6,243 nucleotides of DNA from contig QHSM01000135.1 in the NCBI GenBank assembly GCA_003221595.1, positions 1 through 6,243 on the forward strand, in the 5' to 3' direction. Below are positions 1 to 5,640 of the stretch, piece by piece. Below the pieces are notes generated by a model, which did no database searches, was not told where the DNA came from, and saw nothing but the letters and a program-made list of their open reading frames with translations. Positions within the stretch are counted from its first letter, which is position 1; the number at the start of each line of letters is the position of its first letter. Made by a program: the position numbers and the translations under genes. This DNA comes from Candidatus Rokuibacteriota bacterium. GTDB taxonomy: Bacteria; Methylomirabilota; Methylomirabilia; Rokubacteriales; CSP1-6.

Positions 1-760
1 CTTCGAGGCGCGCCAGGCGCTCCTCCCAGTCCTCGCTGCCCAGGCGAACCTCGACGCCGTCGATCGTGTAGAGCACCGGGCCTTCTCGGCGGCTCATGTC
101 GATCTCCGAGATCTCGGCGGTCAACCCGCCGCCACTCCGGAGGAGCGCGCGGATCACCGCGATCGCCGCCCGGGCCTTCGGTCCGGGAGACGTGCGCATC
201 GACGCGAGCTCGTCGGCGGTGAGGCCACTGATGACGGGAAGCGGCGACGAGACCGCCGAGGGCGAGGCCCCGAGCAGCCGACCCTCCTCGTCCATCCAGT
301 GCAAGCGGCCGCCGTGGACGAGCGTGAACGGGCGGCGCTCCTCGACGCTGATCACGACCCGGTCCGGCAGCTCGCGCACGACGTCGGCCCGCCGAACCTC
401 GGGCAGCGCCTCGATCCGGTCGATCACGGCGGCCGTATCGAGACGGAAGATGTTCGTCCCGCGCGGAATGGCGGCCGCCGCCATGACTTGCTCCGGCGAC
501 ATGCGGGATGCGCCGCGGACTTCCACCCGCGCCACCGCGAACCGCTGCGTCGTCAGGAGCCAGCGGCCGCCGGCGCCGAGAGCCAGGAGGCTCAGCCCGA
601 CCACCGCGACGAGCCCGGCGACACGGCGGAGCCGGGCTCGCCGTCTCGCGCGCCGGCGCCGCGGCCGCCCGACCCGCTGGCCGTCGACGAACGCCGAGCG
701 CTCGCCCAGATCGGCGAGCACCGCGGCGCGGTTCCTCGGTGAGGTGAGGCCGCTCGGCAT
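1..760 (-). CDS. ftsQ: Cell division protein FtsQ (3' end cut by the window edge)
   Basis: FtsQ is a bitopic inner-membrane divisome protein that links early cytoplasmic and late periplasmic division proteins. The frame is open from ATG 758-760 to the left edge, giving 253 residues without a stop. Residues 1-46 form a cytoplasmic tail ending in a very basic stretch (10 Arg among residues 34-46). A single membrane segment spans about 47-69. A POTRA domain follows at about 74-144, with the typical opening FAVARVEVRGA, then IPRGTNIFRLD and a closing LPDRVVISVEERRP. The start of the FtsQ beta domain follows, with a W-x-D-E-E-G-R-L-L strand. The ATG directly follows the murB stop (TAG-ATG) in the same frame and has no clear Shine-Dalgarno sequence, so coupling to murB translation is likely. 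The family call is firm from the POTRA pattern and cluster position. The C-terminal end, and ftsA/ftsZ if present, would lie beyond the edge. Confidence 0.92.
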   Translation of the reverse strand, partial: MPSGLTSPRNRAAVLADLGERSAFVDGQRVGRPRRRRARRRARLRRVAGLVAVVGLSLLALGAGGRWLLTTQRFAVARVEVRGASRMSPEQVMAAAAIPRGTNIFRLDTAAVIDRIEALPEVRRADVVRELPDRVVISVEERRPFTLVHGGRLHWMDEEGRLLGASPSAVSSPLPVISGLTADELASMRTSPGPKARAAIAVIRALLRSGGGLTAEISEIDMSRREGPVLYTIDGVEVRLGSEDWEERLARLE

Positions 761-1291
761 CTACTCGCCGATGGTCCTGATCTCGTGTTCGAGCGCGACG
801 GAGAAATGACCCTGGACGCGCTCGCGCGTCAGATCCATGAGGGCCAGGATGTCGGCGGCGGTGCCGCCGCCGCGGTTCACGATGAAGTTCGCGTGCTTCG
901 ACGAGATCTCGGCGCCGTTGACCCGCTTGCCCTTGAGACCGCATTTCTCGATCATCCGCGCGGCCACGTCGCCCGGGGGATTCTTCCACACGCACCCGGC
1001 GGAGGCGAGCGCCAGCGGCTGCGTCGACTTCTTGACCTTGAGCCGCGCCTTCATCTCCTTCTGGATCTCCGCCAGCGGCTTGCGGTGCAGGCGCAGGCGG
1101 CAGCCGATCAGCACGGCGCCGGCCGGCGCGTTGAAGTTCCGGTACGTGAACGTGGCCGAGGAGGGCTTGTACTCGCCGAGGGTGCCGTCCGGATGCAGGT
1201 AGTACACGGCGCTGACGAAGTCGCCGATCCACCCGTCGGCGGTTCCGGCGTTCATCGCCAGGGCGCCGCCGATCGTGGCCGGGATCCCCAC
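761..1291 (-). CDS. murB: MurB C-terminal part downstream of the internal TAG (176 residues from GTG 1291)
   Basis: This is the rest of murB, in the same frame as the N-terminal part. GTG at 1289-1291 is the first usual start codon after the TAG, but it has no visible Shine-Dalgarno sequence and lies inside the conserved LVGIPATIGG block, so it is probably not a real start. In full-length numbering the segment holds the FAD loop GIPATIGGALAMNAG (about 118-132), Y166-R167 (the Y-R substrate/active-site pair), SAGCVWKNPPG (about 213-223) with Cys216 at the usual proton-donor Ser position, SSKHANFIVN (about 246-255) and E286 in the final LEHEIRTIG, the family's acidic active-site residue. Alone it would lack the N-terminal half of the FAD-binding domain. 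Confidence 0.55.
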   Translation of the reverse strand: MGIPATIGGALAMNAGTADGWIGDFVSAVYYLHPDGTLGEYKPSSATFTYRNFNAPAGAVLIGCRLRLHRKPLAEIQKEMKARLKVKKSTQPLALASAGCVWKNPPGDVAARMIEKCGLKGKRVNGAEISSKHANFIVNRGGGTAADILALMDLTRERVQGHFSVALEHEIRTIGE

Positions 1292-1327
1292 GAGACACTC
1301 GATGCCGCCGAGATTGATGGCGGCGGC

Positions 1328-1330
1328 CTA
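1328..1330 (-). other. In-frame amber codon inside murB
   Basis: The plus strand reads CTA here, which is TAG on the murB strand at codon 104. Codons on both sides translate into matching MurB sequence (LSALIR before, AAAINLGGIE after) with no frame change. One base change from TGG, CAG, GAG, AAG, TTG, TCG, TAC or TAT would explain it. Confidence 0.9.
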
Positions 1331-1639
1331 GCGGATGAGCGCCGAGAGGCTCACGCCCGCTCCGGCGATCGCCTCCTCGCCGTGGAATTCCGCGCGCCCG
1401 AGGCACCCCTCGAGCCGGAGCACCACGCCGCGCACGCCGCGGTCCTTGACCAGCAGGTTGTTGCCCCCGCCGATCACCGAGACCGGCAGCTGCTCGCGCT
1501 CGGCGAACATGAGCGCGTGGCGGATGTCGTCGACATCCTGCGGAACGACGAAGATGTCGGCCGCTCCGCCGATGCGGAGCGAGGTGTGGAAGCTCAGGGG
1601 CTCCTTGAACCGCACTTCCCCCCGGATCTCTCCTAGCAT
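1328..1639 (-). CDS. murB: MurB N-terminal part as translated up to the internal TAG (103 residues)
   Basis: This is the portion of murB that would be made if the internal TAG is real. It carries the first FAD-binding blocks of the family: HTSLRIGGAADIFV at residues 18-31 (the T-S-x-R-x-G-G-x-A-D signature) and VIGGGNNLLVKDRG at about 55-68, whose G-G-G-x-N contacts the flavin pyrophosphate. The fragment ends at LSALIR, where full-length homologues continue into the helix before the G-I-P-x-x-x-G-G loop. It lacks the substrate-binding domain and all catalytic residues, so it should have no enzyme activity alone. It is listed separately from the whole gene so that both readings are recorded. 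Confidence 0.6.
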   Translation of the reverse strand: MLGEIRGEVRFKEPLSFHTSLRIGGAADIFVVPQDVDDIRHALMFAEREQLPVSVIGGGNNLLVKDRGVRGVVLRLEGCLGRAEFHGEEAIAGAGVSLSALIR

Positions 1640-3033
1640 GTGGACCTCCCAGTCAGCGAGTCCGCGTTGAGGCGCTTCAGCAGCTCCGGACCGAGCTGGC
1701 TCACGTCGCCGGCGCCGAGCGTGATCACGAGATCGCCCCGCCGGACGATCTCGCAGAGGTGCTCGACGACCCGTGTCCGGTCGCTGCCGAGGTATGTGAC
1801 ATCGCGATGGCCGTGCGCGCGGATCCCCTCGGCGAGATCCTCGGCGGTGACGCCGGGAATCGCCGCTTCGCCGGCCGCGTAAATGTCCATCACGATCAGC
1901 ACGTCGGCCAGGTTGAACGCCGTCAGAAACTCTTCGCGCAGGTGCAGGGTTCGGGTGAAGCGGTGCGGCTGGAACACCGTGACGACCCGGCTCTCGAAAC
2001 CGGCCTTCGCGGCGGCCAGCGTCGCGCGAATCTCGGCGGGATGGTGACCGTAATCGTCGACCACCGTCACGCCACCGGCGCGCCCGAGGATCTGGAACCG
2101 GCGCTGGACGCCCGAGAAACCGGCCAGCGCCTTCTGGATGGCGGGGAACGGAATCTCGAGATCGAGCCCGACGCCCACCGCCGCGAGCGCGTTGAGCACG
2201 TTGTGGCGCCCGGGAATCTGGAGCGTCAGCTCGCCGAGCAGGCTCAGGCGGTGGAAGACCTCGAAGCGGCTCGTCATGCCGGTCAGGCGCACGCGTCGCG
2301 CGACCAGGTCGGCGCCCGACTCCAGCCCGTACGTGATGATTCGCTTCTCGATGCGCGGGATCAGCCGCTGGATGTTCGGCTCGTCCAGGCAGAGCACGGC
2401 CGATCCGTAGAAGGGCACCCGGTTCACGAACGCGACGAACGCGTCGCGAATGGCGTCGAGGTTTCCGTAGTGATCGAGGTGCTCGGCGTCGATCGTCGTC
2501 ACGACCGCGATGGTCGGCGCCAGCTTCAGGAACGAGCCGTCCGATTCGTCGGCCTCGGCGACCAGGAACTCGCCCTGGCCGAGCCGGGCGTTCGAGCCGA
2601 GGCTCCTCACCCGCCCGCCCACGACGATGGTCGGATCGTAGTGGCCCTCGGCGAGCACGGCGCCGACCATCGAGGTGGTCGTCGTCTTACCGTGGGTGCC
2701 GGCGACCGCGATGCCGTACTTGAGACGCATCAGCTCGGCCAGCATCTCGGCGCGGGGAATCGTCGGAATCTGGTGCTGGCGGGCCACCTGAACCTCGACG
2801 TTGTCCCGCGAGACGGCCGAGGAGTAGACCACCACGTGGGCGCCCTCGACGTTCGTCGCCGCGTGGCCGATGAAGATCTTTGCGCCGAGCTCGGCCAGCC
2901 GCTCGACGGCGTCGTTCCGCTTCTGGTCGGAGCCGGTCACGCGGTAGCCGAGGTTCAGGAGGATCTCGGCGATCCCGGACATGCCGATGCCGCCGATCCC
3001 GACGAAGTGGATCTGCTGGTAGCGCTTAAACAT
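1633..3033 (-). CDS. murC: UDP-N-acetylmuramate--L-alanine ligase MurC
   Basis: MurC is the cytoplasmic ATP-dependent ligase that adds L-Ala to UDP-MurNAc, the first step of the stem peptide. The 466 residues are the usual full length. The N-terminal Rossmann-like UDP-binding domain opens with HFVGIGGIGMSGIAE (9-23). The central ATPase domain has the P-loop GTHGKTTT (112-119), EADESDGSF (160-168) and the metal/ATP region IDAEHLDHYG (181-190). HNVLNALAA (277-285) precedes the C-terminal domain, which has DDYGHHPAEI (326-335), QPHRFTRT (355-362) and GAGD (440-443). The H-G-K-T and D-Y-G-H-H-P signatures separate it from MurD, MurE and MurF. The ATG overlaps the end of ftsW by 8 bp with no clear Shine-Dalgarno sequence, suggesting translational coupling. 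The TAG stop overlaps the murB start. MurG, often the gene just upstream, is missing here. Confidence 0.98.
   Translation of the reverse strand: MFKRYQQIHFVGIGGIGMSGIAEILLNLGYRVTGSDQKRNDAVERLAELGAKIFIGHAATNVEGAHVVVYSSAVSRDNVEVQVARQHQIPTIPRAEMLAELMRLKYGIAVAGTHGKTTTTSMVGAVLAEGHYDPTIVVGGRVRSLGSNARLGQGEFLVAEADESDGSFLKLAPTIAVVTTIDAEHLDHYGNLDAIRDAFVAFVNRVPFYGSAVLCLDEPNIQRLIPRIEKRIITYGLESGADLVARRVRLTGMTSRFEVFHRLSLLGELTLQIPGRHNVLNALAAVGVGLDLEIPFPAIQKALAGFSGVQRRFQILGRAGGVTVVDDYGHHPAEIRATLAAAKAGFESRVVTVFQPHRFTRTLHLREEFLTAFNLADVLIVMDIYAAGEAAIPGVTAEDLAEGIRAHGHRDVTYLGSDRTRVVEHLCEIVRRGDLVITLGAGDVSQLGPELLKRLNADSLTGRSTC
1644..1650 (-). promoter_or_regulatory. Strong Shine-Dalgarno sequence for murB
   Basis: On the minus strand GGGAGGT precedes the murB ATG, leaving 4 nt after the final T (5 nt after GGGAGG). 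It lies inside the end of murC and fixes the murB start at 1639. It is the clearest ribosome binding site in the window. Confidence 0.8.
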
Positions 3034-4099
3034 GGGCGTGCTGGGAGATGTTCAGGAGCACTCCCGTCGAGAGCATCGTGACCAGCAAGGCGGAGCCGCC
3101 GAACGAGAGGAAGGGCAGGGGCAGCCCTTTCGTCGGCAGGAGCCCCGTCACGACTCCAAGGTTCACCAGGACCTGCGTCGCGATCAGCACGGTGATCCCG
3201 AGCGCCAGGTAGCCGCCGAACGGATCGGGCGCCCGTAGCCCGATCCGGAGCCCGCGCCAGATCAGCACGACGAAGAGCGCGACGATGGCGATGGCGCCCA
3301 CGAAGCCCAGCTCCTCGCCCAGGATCGCGAAGATGAAATCCGTGTGCGACTCCGGGAGGTAGAAGAGCTTCTGGCGGGACGCGCCGATGCCCTGGCCGAA
3401 GATGCCGCCGTTGCCGAGCGCGAGCCACGACTGAATGATCTGGAAGCCGCTGCCGCGCGGATCCGACCACGGGTCGACGAACGCGACGATGCGGCGAAGC
3501 CGATAGGGCGCCGCCCAGATGGCCACCACGAGGGGCGGCAGCGCCGCGGCGAGGATGAAGCCCAGGTGACGCGCGCGGCCGCCGGCCAGGAACAGCAGCG
3601 TGAACGTCAGGGTGATGAGCGTCAGGCAGTTGCCGAGGTCCGGCTGCGCGAGGACGAGCGCGGCCAGGAGACTGGCCACGGCGAGCGGCGGCAGGAGGCC
3701 GCGGCGAAGGTCGGTGATCGCCTCGCCCTTCTTCGCGAGGAACGCGGCGAGATAGAGCACGAGGGCGAGCTTCGCCAGCTCGGCGGGCTGGAACGACACC
3801 GGCCCCAGCCGGATCCACCGGCGCGTGCCGTTGATCGTCTGACCGAGCGGCGAGACCAGCACCAGCACGAGGAGCACCCCGGCGAAGATCAAGAGCGGAA
3901 CCACGAACCCTTCCAGCCGGCGATAGTCGAGCCGGATCGCCATCCACAGGCAGCCGGCGCCGAGCAGGGCCCAGAAGACCTGCTTCTTGAGGAAGAAGTA
4001 CGGATCGTGAAAGCGATCGGTCGCGACGATCGCGCTGGCGGAGTAAACCATCACCACTCCCGCCGAGAGGAGCACGATCGCGACGCCGAAGAGCCACAC
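3026..4099 (-). CDS. ftsW: Septal peptidoglycan glycosyltransferase FtsW (SEDS family)
   Basis: FtsW is a polytopic inner-membrane SEDS protein that polymerises lipid II at the division site with its partner PBP. From GTG 4099 it has 357 residues and about ten hydrophobic segments. Visible signatures are MVYSASA (17-23), NGTRRWI (90-96), FQPAELAKL (103-111), QPDLG (152-156, containing the Asp conserved as catalytic in SEDS proteins), FVDPWSDPRGSGFQIIQS (207-224), the ESHTDFIFAILGEELG loop (250-265) and PTKGLPLPFLSFGGSAL (322-338). The PTKG...SFGG motif and the dcw setting favour FtsW over RodA. The start is doubtful: the frame stays open upstream to 4201 and encodes LPRQLAPD just before the first residue, which looks like a normal FtsW cytoplasmic N-terminus, yet no ATG, GTG or TTG occurs there. 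GTG 4099 also lacks a Shine-Dalgarno sequence. The TAA stop overlaps the murC start. Confidence 0.96.
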   Translation of the reverse strand: MWLFGVAIVLLSAGVVMVYSASAIVATDRFHDPYFFLKKQVFWALLGAGCLWMAIRLDYRRLEGFVVPLLIFAGVLLVLVLVSPLGQTINGTRRWIRLGPVSFQPAELAKLALVLYLAAFLAKKGEAITDLRRGLLPPLAVASLLAALVLAQPDLGNCLTLITLTFTLLFLAGGRARHLGFILAAALPPLVVAIWAAPYRLRRIVAFVDPWSDPRGSGFQIIQSWLALGNGGIFGQGIGASRQKLFYLPESHTDFIFAILGEELGFVGAIAIVALFVVLIWRGLRIGLRAPDPFGGYLALGITVLIATQVLVNLGVVTGLLPTKGLPLPFLSFGGSALLVTMLSTGVLLNISQHAHV

Positions 4100-4133
4100 G
4101 TCGGGCGCCAGCTGTCTGGGCAGTTCAGTCAGA

Positions 4134-4165
4134 CTGGGGGGGAGCGAGCGCCGCTCCTCCCCCAG
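4134..4165. repeat. Strong inverted repeat (13-bp stem, one bulge, 5-nt loop) upstream of ftsW
   Basis: On the plus strand CTGGGGG (4134-4140) pairs with CCCCCAG (4159-4165), and GGAGCG (4141-4146) pairs with CGCTCC (4152-4157). Position 4158 is bulged and 4147-4151 form the loop. In the minus-strand transcript it lies 35 nt before the ftsW GTG. No run of U follows it in either direction, so it is not a standard intrinsic terminator. It may be a REP-like intergenic element, an mRNA-processing or stability stem, or an attenuator. The structure is seen directly; the role is inference. Confidence 0.75.
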
Positions 4166-4182
4166 ACCTCCCCACCGCTTCG

Positions 4183-4196
4183 ATGCATGCGTGCAT
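4183..4196. repeat. Short near-palindrome
   Basis: ATGCA (4183-4187) and TGCAT (4192-4196) are inverted around TGCG. It lies in the murD-ftsW gap. It could be a protein-binding palindrome or a chance match; nothing else supports a function. Confidence 0.3.
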
Positions 4197-4203
4197 GGGC
4201 TTC

Positions 4204-4216
4204 ACAGCCGCGCTGT
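4204..4216 (+). terminator. Weak terminator-like stem reading rightward
   Basis: ACAGC (4204-4208) pairs with GCTGT (4212-4216) around CGC, followed by TTTTC on the plus strand. The stem has only 5 bp, the U tract overlaps its base, and no plus-strand gene precedes it, so this is a marginal candidate. In the murD-ftsW direction it is preceded by A's and cannot terminate that transcript. Confidence 0.15.
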
Positions 4217-4224
4217 TTTCGTCA

Positions 4225-5631
4225 CTAGTCGAGGCGCTCCACGAGTTTCTTGAAGACGTCGCCGCGGTGCTCGAAGTTGTCGAACATGTCGAAGGAGGCG
4301 CACGCCGGCGAGAGCAGCACGACGTCGCCCGGCGCGGCGACCGCGCGCGCCCGGTCGACGGCCTCCTGGAGCGACCGGCAGTGCGTCACCGGAATGGTCG
4401 CGGCGGCGAGCGCGGCGCCGATCGTCTGCGCGTCCTCGCCGATGAGGAGCGCCTGGGCGACGCGCCCGCGCGCCGCGGCGGCCAGCGGTCCCCACGCCTG
4501 CCCCTTGCCCTTGCCGCCCGCGATGAGCACGATCCGCTCCGAGAAGCTCTCGAGCGCCCGCAGGGTCGAGGCGACGTTGGTACCCTTCGAGTCGTTGTAG
4601 TACTGCACGCCTTTGAGCTCGCGGACCCACTCGATGCGGTGCGCGACACCCCGGAAGCGCGCGATGGCCGCGCGGATCGCCGCCGGCGAGACGCCGGTCC
4701 ACAGCGCGCACGCCGTCGCCGCCAGGACGTTCTCGACGTTGTGCTGGCCGCGCAGGAAGATCTCCGACAAGGGGCAGATCTCCTCGACGTGGCCGTTGAG
4801 CCGCGCGACGATCCAGCCCCCGCGCACGAAGACGCCGTGGGCCAGATCGCGCTGCCGGCTGAACCAGACGACCGGCGCCTGCGCCCGCGCGCCGAGCGCG
4901 CGCGTCGCCTCGTCGTCGGCGTTCAGGACGGCGCAGTCGGTCGGCCCCTGATTCGCGAAGATCCGGGCCTTGGCGTCCACGTAGGCGGCGAACGTGCCGT
5001 GCCGGTCGAGATGGTCGGGCGTGATGTTGAGGACCACGGCGACGCGCGGCTGGAAGGTCTCGGCGCTCTCGAGCTGGAAGCTCGACACCTCGCAGACGAC
5101 GAGCCCGTCGGCCGGGAACGAGAGCGCGTGCGCGCAGAGCGGCGTCCCGATGTTGCCGGCCACCAGCACCGGCCGCGGCTGCTGGGCCAGCACCGCGCCG
5201 ATCAGCGCGGTGGTGGTCGTCTTGCCGTTGGTCCCGGTGATCGCGGTCGTCTCCGCCTCCATCGCCCGCCAGCCGAGCTCGAGCTCGCCGATGATCGGCA
5301 CCCGGCGGGCGCGCGCGGGCGCGAGCTGGGCGCCGTCGAGCGGCACGCCGGGGCTCACCACGACCAGGTCGGCGCCGACGAAGGCCGAGGCCGCGTCGCC
5401 GCTCCCCCCGATCAGGCGCACGCCCAGGTCGGCGAGGCCGGCCGCCTCGCGGCCGAGGGCGGCGATGGGCTTCAGGTCCGCTCCGGTGACGTCGGCGCCC
5501 GCGGTGCGCAGGAGGCGCGCCGCGGCGACGCCGCTCTTGGCGAGCCCGACCACGGTGACGCGCCGCCCGGCGAGCGAGTTGAGATAGGCCCGGCCCCGGG
5601 TCACCGTCGCCACCTCCTCGAGCGAGCTCAT
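4225..5631 (-). CDS. murD: UDP-N-acetylmuramoyl-L-alanine--D-glutamate ligase MurD
   Basis: MurD is the cytoplasmic ATP-dependent ligase that adds D-Glu to UDP-MurNAc-L-Ala. From ATG 5629-5631 it has 468 residues, slightly longer than usual because about 20 residues precede the first beta strand RVTVVGLAKSG (24-34). Landmarks are SPGVP (93-97), the P-loop GTNGKTTT (133-140), EVSSFQLE (181-188), NITPDHLDRHG (202-212), DAKARIF with K221 at the carbamylated-lysine position, RGQHNVENVLAA (294-305), NDSKGTN (346-352) and LSPACASFDMF (440-450). The D-S-K-G-T-N and S-P-A-x-A-S-F-D signatures identify MurD specifically. A GTG two codons upstream (5635-5637) is possible, but GAGG at 5637-5640 sits 5 nt before the ATG and contains that GTG, so the ATG is preferred. 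The gene ends in TAG. It follows mraY by only a few bases, and the hairpin gap lies before ftsW. Confidence 0.97.
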   Translation of the reverse strand: MSSLEEVATVTRGRAYLNSLAGRRVTVVGLAKSGVAAARLLRTAGADVTGADLKPIAALGREAAGLADLGVRLIGGSGDAASAFVGADLVVVSPGVPLDGAQLAPARARRVPIIGELELGWRAMEAETTAITGTNGKTTTTALIGAVLAQQPRPVLVAGNIGTPLCAHALSFPADGLVVCEVSSFQLESAETFQPRVAVVLNITPDHLDRHGTFAAYVDAKARIFANQGPTDCAVLNADDEATRALGARAQAPVVWFSRQRDLAHGVFVRGGWIVARLNGHVEEICPLSEIFLRGQHNVENVLAATACALWTGVSPAAIRAAIARFRGVAHRIEWVRELKGVQYYNDSKGTNVASTLRALESFSERIVLIAGGKGKGQAWGPLAAAARGRVAQALLIGEDAQTIGAALAAATIPVTHCRSLQEAVDRARAVAAPGDVVLLSPACASFDMFDNFEHRGDVFKKLVERLD

Positions 5632-5635
5632 ACGC

Positions 5636-5640
5636 ACCTC
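5636..5640 (-). promoter_or_regulatory. Shine-Dalgarno sequence for murD overlapping the mraY stop
   Basis: On the minus strand GAGGT runs into the murD leader, with GAGG ending 5 nt before ATG 5631. It shares bases with the mraY TGA (5639-5641), so mraY termination and murD initiation are probably coupled. It decides the murD start in favour of the ATG over the GTG at 5637. Confidence 0.6.

Larger units (their letters stand above)
761..1639 (-). pseudogene. murB: UDP-N-acetylenolpyruvoylglucosamine reductase MurB, interrupted by one in-frame TAG
   Basis: MurB is the cytoplasmic flavoenzyme that reduces UDP-GlcNAc-enolpyruvate to UDP-MurNAc using NADPH and FAD. Reading through codon 104 gives a protein of 292 residues, the normal size of a type II MurB, with every conserved block in order and no frameshift. 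The only defect is TAG at 1328-1330, which lies between the FAD-binding N-terminal part and the GIPATIGG block. The start is ATG 1637-1639; it overlaps the murC stop and has a strong Shine-Dalgarno sequence 5 nt upstream. The gene ends with TAG at 761-763, abutting ftsQ. Because MurB is normally essential and the rest of the gene shows no decay, a sequencing or assembly error, or a very recent mutation with another murB elsewhere, is more likely than an old pseudogene. Stop-codon reassignment is unlikely because murB, murC and murD themselves all end in TAG. Confidence 0.93.
4100..4224. other. Hairpin-bearing gap between murD and ftsW
   Basis: This is the only sizeable non-coding stretch in the window (125 bp, or slightly less if ftsW starts upstream). 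It holds a G/C hairpin (4134-4165), a 5-1-5 palindrome (4126-4136), a near-palindrome (4183-4196) and a short stem (4204-4216) followed by TTTT on the plus strand. I see no convincing sigma-70 -35/-10 pair facing ftsW. None of the small ORFs here resembles a gene. Confidence 0.7.

Noticed and set aside
96..809. Plus-strand frames at 96-809, 299-742 and 508-747
   Set aside because: All are Arg/Ser/Pro-rich shadows of ftsQ, which reads cleanly on the minus strand with a membrane segment and POTRA domain.
1328..1330. TAG reassigned to an amino acid (for example pyrrolysine) in this organism
   Set aside because: TAG is the natural terminator of murB, murC and murD here, each at the expected protein end and next to a downstream start. 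General reassignment would extend or fuse these proteins, and no pyrrolysine genes are visible in the window.
785..1636. Plus-strand open frame of 283 codons opposite murB
   Set aside because: It is charged, featureless composition mirroring murB. Its being unbroken opposite the murB TAG is a frame effect, not evidence of a gene.
1759..3081. Plus-strand open frame of 440 codons opposite murC
   Set aside because: It is an antisense shadow of murC with low-complexity, highly charged composition and no motifs. MurC on the minus strand is unambiguous.
2955..4097. Minus-strand open frame of 380 codons across ftsW
   Set aside because: It is an out-of-frame reading of ftsW, rich in Arg/Pro/Ala, ending in a frame-shifted start of murC. 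FtsW in the true frame has all SEDS motifs.
4134..4165. Hairpin as an intrinsic terminator ending the murD transcript
   Set aside because: No U-rich tract follows the stem in either direction. On the minus strand it is followed by TCTGACTGAACTG.
4175..4196. Small ORFs starting at ATG 4196, ATG 4188 or GTG 4175 in the murD-ftsW gap
   Set aside because: They end within about 17 to 24 codons, are low-complexity Gly/Ala-rich, and are not in frame with ftsW without an indel.
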